From positions 3,596,001 to 3,660,000 of the forward strand of contig CAXXSS010000001.1 in the NCBI GenBank assembly GCA_963676865.2: a DNA stretch of 64,000 bases, read 5' to 3'. The position numbers and the translations under genes are program-made. The DNA is from JAAYUD01 sp963676865. GTDB taxonomy: Bacteria; Bacteroidota; Bacteroidia; Bacteroidales; Bacteroidaceae. Of this stretch, positions 16,624 to 24,339 are shown piece by piece (position 1 is the stretch's first letter; every line of letters starts with the position of its first letter). The notes beneath the pieces were generated by a model, which worked only from the letters and a program-made list of their open reading frames with translations, ran no database searches and was not told the DNA's origin.

Positions 16624-16827
16624 AGGCTTTTTTTCTGCTTTTTCAATTTTGCCTTAATTTCTGCTATTAACGGTAACAACTGACACTATTTATACCAGCA
16701 GCTTATTTTTCATAGCAAAGTGATTTTACGGAACATCCTAATAATCAAAAAATGGATGAAAAAAGTGAATTTTCTTCATTTTATAAAAAGGCTCTACAGT
16801 ATATTTAAAGTTGGATTCATTTTTTGA

Positions 16828-16985
16828 ATCGGGGTGTTCGGGGTGTTCTTTCTATAGGAGATTATTACTTTTTTTATTTGTAAATATAAAAGATCATGTT
16901 GTACTATCATAATGATAGTACTAAATATTGACAAAGTAAAAAAACACAAAAAGTCTCTAAGGAAATACACCCCGAACACCCCGAT
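16828..16985. repeat. Region bounded by 19-bp inverted repeats with a central palindrome
   Basis: Arms 16828-16846 and 16967-16985 are perfect 19-bp inverted repeats. Each contains two tandem copies of CGGGGTGTT or its complement. In the 120-bp interior, 16901-16921 is a 21-bp palindrome (GTACTATCAT-A-ATGATAGTAC). The flanking intergenic sequence 16468-17060 otherwise shows only the mtgA terminator and no gene. GC-rich arms around an AT-rich interior could be a MITE, a recombinase invertible segment or an operator pair. Nothing here proves which. Confidence 0.6.
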
Positions 16986-17078
16986 ACATAGTAAAACATT
17001 GCAACAAATCGCAACTAAAATAAAAGCATTCTTCATCACCTCTTATGCAGTCGTGCAAGTTGACATGTACTGAATAAG

Positions 17079-17468
17079 TTGACACAAACTTATTCAAAAA
17101 TGAGAAATAATAAAAAGATTGACGATCAGATTCGTCTAGAGATTTTAAACTCTTACCTTCATGGAAGCAAGGGTAAGTATACCCTTGAAAAAGAAAATGG
17201 TATATCCAGAGGTTCAATTCGGAATTGGCTTCGTATCTTTGGGCTTGAAGACAAACCATTCCCATTAAATATGAAGGATAAAGCTGTAACAACCGGTACA
17301 GAGGATGTCTCTTCAGAAGAAGACATCACCTCTTTGAAAGTGCGCATTAAGGAATTGGAATCTGAGCTGAAGCGTGCAGAGATGGCCCGTGACGTTTATG
17401 ATTGCATGATTGACCTGGCTGAAGAGAAGTATCACATCAAGGTACGAAAAAACTCCGATGTCAAGTAG
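17079..17468 (+). CDS. IS3-family transposase OrfA
   Basis: 129 aa. An N-terminal helix-turn-helix (DQIRLEILNSYLHGSKGKYTLEKENGISRGSIRNWLR) is followed by a leucine-zipper-like coiled coil (TSLKVRIKELESELKRAEMARDVYDCMIDLAEEKYHI). OrfA alone binds the IS ends and usually regulates transposition; fused to OrfB by frameshifting it forms the active transposase. Residue 41 region reads EKENG here and EKANG in copy 2, the only protein difference seen. Confidence 0.92.
   Translation: MTQTYSKMRNNKKIDDQIRLEILNSYLHGSKGKYTLEKENGISRGSIRNWLRIFGLEDKPFPLNMKDKAVTTGTEDVSSEEDITSLKVRIKELESELKRAEMARDVYDCMIDLAEEKYHIKVRKNSDVK
17447..17453 (+). other. Programmed -1 frameshift heptamer A-AAA-AAC
   Basis: In the OrfA frame the codons read cgA-AAA-AAC, the canonical slippery heptamer. 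A -1 slip here enters the OrfB frame, which stays open through to 18430. This would produce the OrfAB fusion, as in other IS3 elements. The same site is at 63536-63542 in copy 2. Confidence 0.8.
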
Positions 17469-17476
17469 TAGGTTGC

Positions 17477-18430
17477 TTGTCACAAAAGGCGGGTAAAGGT
17501 ATGAGTTATACCATATCCGCCCTTTGCGGACTGCTTGACATTTCCCGACAAGGGTACTACAAGCACAAAGAAACAAATGCCGAACAAGATGTACTTATAA
17601 GCAGCATCACGTATTACTGTCAATTTCTGCGTCAGGAGCTTCCCCGAAGCGGTTGCCGCGAGCTTTACAGTCTGTGTAAGTCTCGGTTCGGAGAAAAGTT
17701 CACGATAGGACGCGACCAATTTATCGATGTCCTTCGGGCCAACGGGATGATGCTGCGCCGCAGACGTTACAGACCTCGTACGACCAACTCCGATCATCCA
17801 TATCGGATCTATCCGGATTTGCTTAACACATCTCCTAAATACGTGGCCTGTGGTGTTTGCCGCATGATGGTGGGTGACATCACTTATATATCCACGAAAG
17901 AAGGATTTGCCTATCTTTCGCTGCTGACGGATGTCTTCAGCCGCATCATTGTGGGATATGCCCTCTTTCGGACTCTTGAAGCGGAAGGACCGGCAAAAGC
18001 GTTGATGATGGCGTGCAGATTTTATAAAGGTCAGGGATTCAACCTTTCAGGTCTTATCCACCATTCCGACCGAGGTGTGCAGTATGCATCAAAAGGTTAT
18101 GTGTCACAGCTCAAAGAAAGAGGAATCGCTATCAGTATGACGCAAACGGGCGACCCCTTGCACAATGCACTGGCCGAGAGGATGAACAATACCGTTAAGA
18201 ACGGATGGCTCTTCGATTATGAGAATAAAACATTTGATGAAGCCTTGGAAGGTGTCGCCAGATCCATATATCTCTACAATTGGGCACGACCGCACCAAGC
18301 TCTGGCAATGAAAACACCGATGCAAATGCTCCCGGGAGAACATCCAAACCCACTTTGTTCAGCTGATGCTTTAAAGCATCAGCTGAACAAAACAAACTAT
18401 AAAGAACAAACAATACTTGTTTGTCAATAA
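17477..18430 (+). CDS. IS3-family transposase OrfB (rve integrase core)
   Basis: 317 aa from a TTG codon, though the natural product is probably the OrfAB fusion made at 17447-17453. The N-terminal part is the HTH_21 region (SYTISALCGLLDISRQGYYKH); the catalytic DDE core follows with D in VGDITYIST, D in HHSDRGVQYAS and E in HNALAERMNNTVKN. All three acidic residues are present, so the element looks active. The last ~24 residues are encoded partly by a 38-bp perfect palindrome (18354-18391). Confidence 0.92.
   Translation: MSQKAGKGMSYTISALCGLLDISRQGYYKHKETNAEQDVLISSITYYCQFLRQELPRSGCRELYSLCKSRFGEKFTIGRDQFIDVLRANGMMLRRRRYRPRTTNSDHPYRIYPDLLNTSPKYVACGVCRMMVGDITYISTKEGFAYLSLLTDVFSRIIVGYALFRTLEAEGPAKALMMACRFYKGQGFNLSGLIHHSDRGVQYASKGYVSQLKERGIAISMTQTGDPLHNALAERMNNTVKNGWLFDYENKTFDEALEGVARSIYLYNWARPHQALAMKTPMQMLPGEHPNPLCSADALKHQLNKTNYKEQTILVCQ
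18354..18391 (+). terminator. 38-bp perfect palindrome inside the 3' end of OrfB
   Basis: Both halves (18354-18372 and 18373-18391) are exactly complementary, with centre TTTAAA. As RNA it would form a long hairpin just before the OrfB stop. A terminator, or protection against incoming transcription, is plausible but inferred. Confidence 0.5.
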
Positions 18431-18568
18431 AAATAGGATTAACTTTGCAGAGTTGACAACTACTTTAGGTATACATGATTGTAATTGTCAACTCCCTTAG
18501 GTTTACTAGTGTTTAACTGTCAACCAAATTCAGTACACCACAAGTATTATCCGCAATCCCAAAAAATG

Positions 18569-18648
18569 ATAAGGACGAAAATAAAAGTTTGTCCTTATGA
18601 AAATGAAAATTCGTCCATACGAAAATATATTTTCATATGGACGAATTT
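18569..18648. repeat. Pair of intergenic palindromes, centres 44 bp apart
   Basis: The first palindrome covers 18569-18598 (ATAAGGAC ... GTCCTTAT). The second, 18607-18648, is a 42-bp palindrome with one mismatched pair (AAATTCGTCC ... GGACGAATTT). Their centres (18583.5 and 18627.5) are exactly 44 bp apart. Bases 18569-18586 repeat, inverted, the 18-mer at 3948-3965. Confidence 0.65.
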
Positions 18649-18911
18649 CTATCTGTGTATCAGCGTATTGCACGCCTTATTCCGATCGTAGTTGACAAAT
18701 GTACCCTGTTGCCCACTACTTGCCTATCATCCTTTTTTCGGACAGATGTTGGGGCAATCGCTTCGTATTCCGTTTGATTATGACCTTTACCCACAACCAA
18801 CTATGACTTGTTTGGAAAACACAATTAACGCACGCATCACGGAGGAGTATAAATTATTCAGGTTTACGTTGCATGGTTAATATCTTCGTTGCAAAATGAT
18901 AATATGACAAC
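18649..18911 (+). other. Intergenic stretch with a short unrecognised open frame
   Basis: A 62-codon frame at 18692-18880 begins at TTG and contains FDYDLYPQPTMTCLENTINARITEEY. It has no ATG near the front, no promoter and no family I recognise. It could be the tail of a decayed gene or chance. Nothing else is visible. Confidence 0.25.
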
Positions 18912-19340
18912 TTATTTACTATTGTCTTCTTGATCGTCAAAATCAAATTCTTCATCAATGTATTCAGGAGCGACAAAATCATCCAATTCGCGGCGTTCCT
19001 TTTTTGTGGGCCTTCCAGTTCCTCTCGACCGATCTACAAAGCCACTTATTTTGCTCATTTCCAAAAGTTCGTATTGCTCATGCGATGTTACATTTTCCAT
19101 CACTTCAGGAACTAGCTTTGCTCCCACTCTATTTTCTATCGCTTGCAATACTTTGAAAGAATATGTGATGGGAGTCTTGCGTACATTTATAATGTCGCCC
19201 GGCTTAACGGCATGCGATGCCTTGACTGCCGAATCCCCTATTTTCACCCTGCCTATTTTGCAGGCATTGGCAGCAATAGTTCTCGTTTTGAAGATACGTG
19301 CGGCCCACAGCCATTTGTCTATACGAGCTTCTTCTTTCAT
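18912..19340 (-). CDS. S4-domain RNA-binding protein, Hsp15/RqcP-like
   Basis: 142 aa. The S4 fold is clear at the N-terminus: RIDKWLWAARIFKTRTIAANACKIGRVKIG, then KPGDIINVRKTPITYSFKVL. Proteins of this type bind stalled 50S subunits carrying peptidyl-tRNA (Hsp15 in E. coli; RqcP in rescue with RqcH). The C-terminus has a basic patch (RGTGRPTKKERRELD) and an acidic end. It follows pth with an 11-nt gap, giving an operon of ribosome-related functions: ctc (bL25), peptidyl-tRNA hydrolase and this factor. Confidence 0.85.
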   Translation of the reverse strand: MKEEARIDKWLWAARIFKTRTIAANACKIGRVKIGDSAVKASHAVKPGDIINVRKTPITYSFKVLQAIENRVGAKLVPEVMENVTSHEQYELLEMSKISGFVDRSRGTGRPTKKERRELDDFVAPEYIDEEFDFDDQEDNSK

Positions 19341-19351
19341 GGCTTTTTATA

Positions 19352-19921
19352 TTACTTCTTATGATTGAATTGATTCATGGTGATTTCAAGTCCTGCCAGA
19401 CAAAAACTTTTAATGATTTCTCCGCAACTATATTCTAAATCGGGCATTTTCTGCATACTTTCGTCATCAAATTTACTGAGAACAAAATCTATTTGGTGAC
19501 CTTTTGCAAAATTGTTTCCCGTTCCGAAGCGAAGGCGGGCATATTGTTCAGTTCCCAGATTTTCTGTAATATTTTTTAATCCGTTATGACCGCCTGCACT
19601 CCCTTTCCCCCTGAGTCGGAGCGAACCGAAAGGTATGGCAAAATCGTCTACAATGACAAGCAAATGTTCAATAGGTATATTTTCTTTGTTCATCCAATAA
19701 CGTACGGCCATGCCACTCAAATTCATAAAGGTAGATGGCTTAAGCAGGAATATTTGCCTACCTTTCAAGGATGTTTTGGCTATGGAGCCATAACGCTTAT
19801 CTTCGAATGGCGCTACGTTGAGACGGGCAAATTCGTCGAGTACCATAAAACCCGCATTGTGATGGGTGTTTTCGTATTCAAAACCAATATTGCCAAGGCC
19901 GGCTATTAAAAACTTTTCCAT
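19352..19921 (-). CDS. pth: Peptidyl-tRNA hydrolase
   Basis: Recycles tRNA from peptidyl-tRNAs that drop off ribosomes. The 189 aa carry the family motifs: AGLGNIGFEYENTHHNAGFMVLD with the catalytic His in the NTHHNAG segment, KPSTFMNLSG, VDDFAIPFG and GSAGGHNGLK. It sits between ctc and the S4-domain gene on the minus strand; a strong hairpin precedes it, so part of its expression may escape termination after ctc or come from its own weak promoter. Confidence 0.96.
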   Translation of the reverse strand: MEKFLIAGLGNIGFEYENTHHNAGFMVLDEFARLNVAPFEDKRYGSIAKTSLKGRQIFLLKPSTFMNLSGMAVRYWMNKENIPIEHLLVIVDDFAIPFGSLRLRGKGSAGGHNGLKNITENLGTEQYARLRFGTGNNFAKGHQIDFVLSKFDDESMQKMPDLEYSCGEIIKSFCLAGLEITMNQFNHKK

Positions 19922-19942
19922 AAATTGAAGTAAAAAAGCAGA

Positions 19943-19998
19943 AAACGCAGATTATTGCTCCAAAGAACGTTTATGCGCTCCAGCAATAATCTGCGTTT
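19943..19998 (-). terminator. Strong hairpin between ctc and pth
   Basis: A perfect 17-bp stem (19943-19959 with 19982-19998) closes a 22-nt loop. On the minus strand it is followed by T-rich sequence, so it resembles a terminator or attenuator within the operon. Confidence 0.65.
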
Positions 19999-20026
19999 AT
20001 ATTATGATGTTAGATTACTGTTTCTA

Positions 20027-20638
20027 CTATTCAGCAGCAGAAGCTTCAGCGTCTTCTGTTGTAGCGGTAGTATCAACGGAGTTACGAGTTGCCTTGATAG
20101 AGCATACGACAGCATCTTTGGGATTGACCAATTCCAAACCGTCGAATGACAGTTCACCAACCTTAACGGCTTTACCTAGACCCATTTTAGAAACATTGAT
20201 AGTCAATTTTTCGGGAATAGCAGTATATAGAGCGCGAACTTTCAGACGGCGCATCTGATGTTGCATTTTACCACCGGCTTGAACACCGGGAGCCAAACCT
20301 GCGAGTTCTACAGGTACATTCATTACGATAGGTTTCGACTCATCGATTTCATAAAAGTCAACGTGAAGAATTGTATCTTTCACCGGTTGAAATTGAATGT
20401 CTTTCAAAATAGCATTTTTCTTTTCACCGTCGATAATCAGATCAATAATGTAAATGTGTGGAGTATAAACGATTTTGTTCAAATCCTTTTCTACCATGGT
20501 GAAGTTGTAGTTTTTCTCACCACCATACATTACACATGGTACTTCGCCATTCTTACGAATAGCCTTCAACGCTCTGGATTGTTCAGAAGAGCGGGCTGCA
20601 ATAGTTCTTGCAGTTCCTTTTAATTCAATAGATTTCAT
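20027..20638 (-). CDS. rplY: Ribosomal protein bL25 / general stress protein Ctc
   Basis: 203 aa. The N-terminal half is the 5S rRNA-binding L25 domain (IELKGTARTIAARSSEQSRALKAIRKNGEVPCVMYGG); the C-terminal half is the TL5/Ctc beta domain (VPVELAGLAPGVQAGGKMQHQMRRLKVRALYTAIPEKLTINVS). It ends in an Ala/Glu-rich tail. A leader of about 90 nt precedes it and contains short complementary segments (AAGCAA / TTGCTT near 20697-20715); autoregulation is possible but only inferred. Confidence 0.94.
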   Translation of the reverse strand: MKSIELKGTARTIAARSSEQSRALKAIRKNGEVPCVMYGGEKNYNFTMVEKDLNKIVYTPHIYIIDLIIDGEKKNAILKDIQFQPVKDTILHVDFYEIDESKPIVMNVPVELAGLAPGVQAGGKMQHQMRRLKVRALYTAIPEKLTINVSKMGLGKAVKVGELSFDGLELVNPKDAVVCSIKATRNSVDTTATTEDAEASAAE

Positions 20639-20731
20639 TTAAATAAAAATTTGTGTTACTCTAAATTAAGTATTGCTTAATCTACCATTACACTAAGCAA
20701 ATTTAATTGCTTGATGCCGTAAAAAAGCATG

Positions 20732-20739
20732 CAAAATTA
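20732..20739 (-). promoter_or_regulatory. -7 box (TAATTTTG) of ctc
   Basis: Exact TAnnTTTG match on the minus strand, giving a leader of roughly 90 nt before the ctc ATG. Confidence 0.5.
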
Positions 20740-20771
20740 TACTTTTTATTTGATATGACAAAGGATATCAA

Positions 20772-21215
20772 TTAAAAATCGATATCCAACTTGATTTCTC
20801 CACCCAAATTGTTTGCTTCAGAGTCTTTCTTTAAACTTTCTTCTGCATTGTCGGTATCAGCATTCAACGGACTTTCGGCTGTTTTCTCAACTTCGCCGGA
20901 TTTCCCTTCATTACTGTAATAATGCATCTCTTGGTTATCGTTGATATAGCCGATAGCTTGGCTCAGTCCTGTAATGAATTTCTCAAAATCTTCTTGATAA
21001 AGGAATATTTTGTGCTTTTCAAAATTCACTTGCGGATTGTCTCCATCGCCCATTACAATCTTTTTGCTTTCTGTTATCGTGAGAAACATTTCTTCTTTTC
21101 GGTTTTTCTTCACGTCCAGGTAATAAATCCTTTTACCGGCTTTAACAGACTTCGAGAAAACGATTTCTTTGTCCATCATCTCCGCTGTTGCTGCTTTCTT
21201 CTTAAAATCTTCCAT
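20772..21215 (-). CDS. PUR-family (DUF3276) nucleic-acid-binding protein
   Basis: 147 aa from ATG 21215; two more in-frame codons reach a TTG, which is less likely as a start. The N-terminal half matches the bacterial PUR-alpha repeat (VFSKSVKAGKRIYYLDVKKNRKEEMFLTITESKK ... KHKIFLYQEDFEKFITGLSQAIGYI). Such proteins bind single-stranded DNA/RNA; Borrelia BpuR is the studied example. The C-terminal 55 residues are acidic and low in complexity. It is divergent from nusB. Its regulatory targets are unknown. Confidence 0.8.
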   Translation of the reverse strand: MEDFKKKAATAEMMDKEIVFSKSVKAGKRIYYLDVKKNRKEEMFLTITESKKIVMGDGDNPQVNFEKHKIFLYQEDFEKFITGLSQAIGYINDNQEMHYYSNEGKSGEVEKTAESPLNADTDNAEESLKKDSEANNLGGEIKLDIDF

Positions 21216-21365
21216 AAACAATTGTTTTAATTCATCAAAACTTCAATTCTTCGAAATCGACCCCAAATTTGGATATTTTTTTTAAGCTGTCAAAAGAAAA
21301 AGGCAAGAGATTAATATTTTTGCATTAAAAAATGTCATTTAGTTGTATAGATAATCTAAAAAGCC

Positions 21366-21373
21366 TACTTTTG
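21366..21373 (+). promoter_or_regulatory. -7 box (TACTTTTG) of the nusB operon
   Basis: Exact TAnnTTTG, 24 bp before the nusB ATG at 21398. Confidence 0.6.
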
Positions 21374-21397
21374 TACTCTAAATAGTATTTATCGATT

Positions 21398-22327
21398 ATG
21401 ATTAACAGAGTTCTTATACGTTTAAAGATTATTCAACTGATCTACGCTTTTTATCAAAACGGGAATAAAAATATTGATTCAGCCGAGAAAGAATTATTAT
21501 TCAGCCTCTCAAAAGCGTACGACCTATATAATAATCTATTAGCCTTGATGGTGGCGATTAAAGATTATGCAGAGAGGCGCATAGAAGTTGGAAAGAAGAA
21601 ACGTATTCAAACTGAAGAGGATAAAAATCCGAACACTCGATTTGTGGACAATATGTTCATTGCCCAATTGCAAACAAATAAACAGCTAAACGAATTTGTT
21701 GGTAACCAAAAGCGTAATTGGATAAATGATGACGAAGCTTTTATTAAAGAGATCTATGACCAAATTATTGAATCGAATCTCTATAAGTTATACATGGTAG
21801 AAGAAAATCCTACTTATGAGAGCGATCGCGAATTCTGGCGTAAGCTATATAAAATGTTTATATACAACAACGAAAGTTTGGACCAATTGCTGGAAGAACA
21901 AAGTCTGTATTGGAATGATGATAAAGAAATTGTGGATACTTTCGTCTTGAAAACAATAAAACGTTTCGATCTGAAGAATGGCGCCGAACAGGAGCTTCTA
22001 CCCGAATATAAAGATGAAGAAGATTTGGAATTTGCCCGCCGTTTGTTCCGCAGCTCTATAATGAATGCCGATGAGTATCGCCAATTGATCAATGAAAGCA
22101 TCAAAAATTGGGATATGAAGCGAATAGCGTTTATGGATATGGTAGTAATGCAATGTGCTATTGCCGAATTAATCAACTTCCCCAATATACCTATCAACGT
22201 TACGATGAACGAATATTTGGAAATTGCCAAGTTTTATAGCACTCCGAAAAGCACGGGCTTTATCAACGGTACACTTGATGCTATTATCAAGCGATTGCAG
22301 AAACAAAGTCTGCTAGCTAAAAAATAG
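21398..22327 (+). CDS. nusB: Transcription antitermination factor NusB
   Basis: Acts with NusE (S10) at boxA of rRNA transcripts. At 309 aa it is about twice E. coli NusB. The long N-terminal helical part starts with the NusB-like MINRVLIRLKIIQLIYAFYQ, and the canonical core is C-terminal (ELINFPNIPINVTMNEYLEIAKFYSTPKSTGFINGTLDAI). This enlarged form is usual in Bacteroidetes. It leads the operon nusB-yajC-ybbR-coaE-pepO. Confidence 0.93.
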   Translation: MINRVLIRLKIIQLIYAFYQNGNKNIDSAEKELLFSLSKAYDLYNNLLALMVAIKDYAERRIEVGKKKRIQTEEDKNPNTRFVDNMFIAQLQTNKQLNEFVGNQKRNWINDDEAFIKEIYDQIIESNLYKLYMVEENPTYESDREFWRKLYKMFIYNNESLDQLLEEQSLYWNDDKEIVDTFVLKTIKRFDLKNGAEQELLPEYKDEEDLEFARRLFRSSIMNADEYRQLINESIKNWDMKRIAFMDMVVMQCAIAELINFPNIPINVTMNEYLEIAKFYSTPKSTGFINGTLDAIIKRLQKQSLLAKK

Positions 22328-22381
22328 TCGATAATTTTGAAAAGATAAACAGATAATATAACCAATTAAAAATAGCTACTT

Positions 22382-22705
22382 ATGAATTTAATGACAGTAT
22401 TTCTTCAAGCTGCTGCCCAAGGTGGTGGTGCATCGATGATGTGGATCATGATGATTGCCATTTTCGTTATTATGTATTTCTTTATGATTCGCCCTCAAAG
22501 CAAAAAACAAAAAGAAATCAGTAACTTTCGTAAGACAATAAAGGTAGGTCAGAAAGTTATTACAGCCGGTGGTATTCATGGTGAGATCAAAGAGATCAAT
22601 GATAATTATGTAATGCTCGAAATTGCCAACGGCATAAAAATAAAAGTAGAGAAAAGTTCTGTTTTTGCAGATCCCGCCGATGCGAGTGCCAGCATGACCA
22701 AGTAA
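22382..22705 (+). CDS. yajC: Sec translocase accessory subunit YajC
   Basis: 107 aa with one membrane helix (SMMWIMMIAIFVIMYFFMI) followed by the conserved RPQSKKQKEISNFRKTIKVGQKVITAGGIHGEI cytoplasmic domain. It associates with SecDF to help protein export. It lies 54 nt after nusB and 27 nt before the YbbR gene. Confidence 0.95.
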   Translation: MNLMTVFLQAAAQGGGASMMWIMMIAIFVIMYFFMIRPQSKKQKEISNFRKTIKVGQKVITAGGIHGEIKEINDNYVMLEIANGIKIKVEKSSVFADPADASASMTK

Positions 22706-22732
22706 TATTTCTTTTTAAAGAATATATAGGTT

Positions 22733-23731
22733 ATGTTCATATCGCGGAACATAAAGAACTCTATAGCAATATTTACTAAAAAGATTAAAGCCTTCTTGCT
22801 AAGTAATACTAGTAGGGAAGCTTTGGTCTTTTTGTTTTTTTTCGCTATAGCTTCGACCTTCTGGTTTATCAGAGCACTTAATGACGATTATGTGGTTGAT
22901 ATCCAGATACCGGTCAGATTGTCGAATGTTCCGAATAACGTTATTATCACTAATAACTTGCCAAGTCATCTCACTTTTCGTGTTAAAGACAAAGGTTCTG
23001 TACTGTTTGGATACAAAATGGGAAAGGTCTTTGCTCCTATCAGCATCAATTTCAACGATTATAGACAAGACGGACAACAAATCGTTATCAATACAGCTTC
23101 TTTGGACCGCAATGCTTTTTCGCAATTCAATTCGACCACAAAAGCAATATCTATTTCGCCGGACAAGATGGAGCTGATCTATACCTTGGGCGAGAAGAAG
23201 AAAATTCCGGTATCGCTCACTGGCAGCATAAATGCAGACCGACAATATTATATAGCCGATACTTTGGTTCAGCCCGACAAAGTAATGGCTTATGCTCCTA
23301 AAAAAATACTCAATAAATTGCGGGTTGCCTATACAAAACCGATTTTACTAAAAAATATCAATAATACCACGTATTATCAAATATCACTGCGCCCGGTGAA
23401 AGGAGTTAAATTTGTTCCCGCAACAATCAAATTAGTATTTCATACAGACGTCTATAGCGAAAAGAAAATCGAAGTACCTATAATAGGGACAAACTTCCCA
23501 CCCAACCAACATTTACTGACGTTCCCTTCCAAAGTAAATGTTACATTTCAGGTAGGTTCAGCTCTTTATAAACAGATAAAAGCTTCCGATTTCGGCATTG
23601 AAATTTCATATAAAGAACTGGAACATTATCGTTTAGACAAATATCCACTGCGTCTTACCCGAATGCCGCATGGTATTCGAAATGCTCAAATTACTCCGCG
23701 GAGGGTAGATTTTTTAATCGAACAAAACTAG
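22733..23731 (+). CDS. YbbR-like domain protein
   Basis: 332 aa. One membrane segment near residues 29-45 (EALVFLFFFAIASTFWFI) is followed by an extracytoplasmic region with YbbR-type beta repeats (VDIQIPVRLSNVPNNVIITNNLPSHLTFRVKDKG; KKIPVSLTGSINADRQYYIADTLVQPDKVMAYAPK). In Firmicutes YbbR (CdaR) regulates the diadenylate cyclase CdaA, but no cyclase gene is adjacent here. Placed between yajC and coaE, a conserved Bacteroidetes order. Confidence 0.85.
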   Translation: MFISRNIKNSIAIFTKKIKAFLLSNTSREALVFLFFFAIASTFWFIRALNDDYVVDIQIPVRLSNVPNNVIITNNLPSHLTFRVKDKGSVLFGYKMGKVFAPISINFNDYRQDGQQIVINTASLDRNAFSQFNSTTKAISISPDKMELIYTLGEKKKIPVSLTGSINADRQYYIADTLVQPDKVMAYAPKKILNKLRVAYTKPILLKNINNTTYYQISLRPVKGVKFVPATIKLVFHTDVYSEKKIEVPIIGTNFPPNQHLLTFPSKVNVTFQVGSALYKQIKASDFGIEISYKELEHYRLDKYPLRLTRMPHGIRNAQITPRRVDFLIEQN

Positions 23732-23742
23732 GCATCAATAAT

Positions 23743-24339
23743 ATGATACTCAAAATAGGCATAACAGGCGGTATAGGAAGCGGCAAAAGTGTCATATCGC
23801 ATTTGCTTAGACTCATGAATGTTCCGGTATACGACTGCGATGCTGAGTCGAAACGATTGGTTGTAGAAAACGACGATATTCGTAAGCATCTGACCAGCCT
23901 GGTAGGTAAAGCGCTCTACAATAAAGCTGAACTCGACAAACAAATGCTGGCTTCTTATATTTTCGATGATGAAAGCCATCTTCAAGCAGTGAATAAGATT
24001 GTACATCCTGTAGTGAAGTCCGATTTCTACCAATGGGCGGCATTACAAGCCAAATGTTTTCCTATCGTGGGCATGGAATCGGCTATACTCATTGATGCCG
24101 GTTTTAAAAATGCTGTCGATGTCGTTGTCAATGTATCCGCCCCTATCAATATAAGGATTCAGAGAGCAGTCATTCGCGACCATTCGTCGGCCGAACTAAT
24201 AAAAAAGCGTATGGATAAACAATTGAGTGATGAAGAGCGCTGTAGATTATCGGATATTACAATATGGAATGATGATGTACATCCCATTATACCTCAGGTT
24301 TTCTCGTTTCTTTGCCAATTGAAGCAAAACAATAAATAA
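23743..24339 (+). CDS. coaE: Dephospho-CoA kinase
   Basis: Catalyses the last step of coenzyme A synthesis, phosphorylating the 3'-OH of dephospho-CoA. 198 aa with P-loop GGIGSGKS (9-16, K15), the CoA-domain DCDAESKRL motif, and IVHPVVKSDFYQW. Its TAA stop shares one base with the ATG of the following pepO gene, so the two are coupled. Confidence 0.95.
   Translation: MILKIGITGGIGSGKSVISHLLRLMNVPVYDCDAESKRLVVENDDIRKHLTSLVGKALYNKAELDKQMLASYIFDDESHLQAVNKIVHPVVKSDFYQWAALQAKCFPIVGMESAILIDAGFKNAVDVVVNVSAPINIRIQRAVIRDHSSAELIKKRMDKQLSDEERCRLSDITIWNDDVHPIIPQVFSFLCQLKQNNK

Larger units (their letters stand above)
17061..18542 (+). mobile_element. Complete IS3-family insertion sequence, copy 1
   Basis: A 1482-bp element running TG...CA with imperfect terminal inverted repeats: the left end TGACATGTACTGAATAAG matches the inverted right end TGTGGTGTACTGAATTTG at most positions. 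The 3-bp sequence AGT flanks both sides (17058-17060 and 18543-18545), consistent with an IS3-type target duplication. It encodes OrfA and OrfB joined by a predicted -1 frameshift. Copy 2 at 63150 begins at exactly the same base, which independently supports the left boundary. It lies between the palindrome-bounded region and another palindrome cluster, so it disrupts no recognisable gene. Confidence 0.88.
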
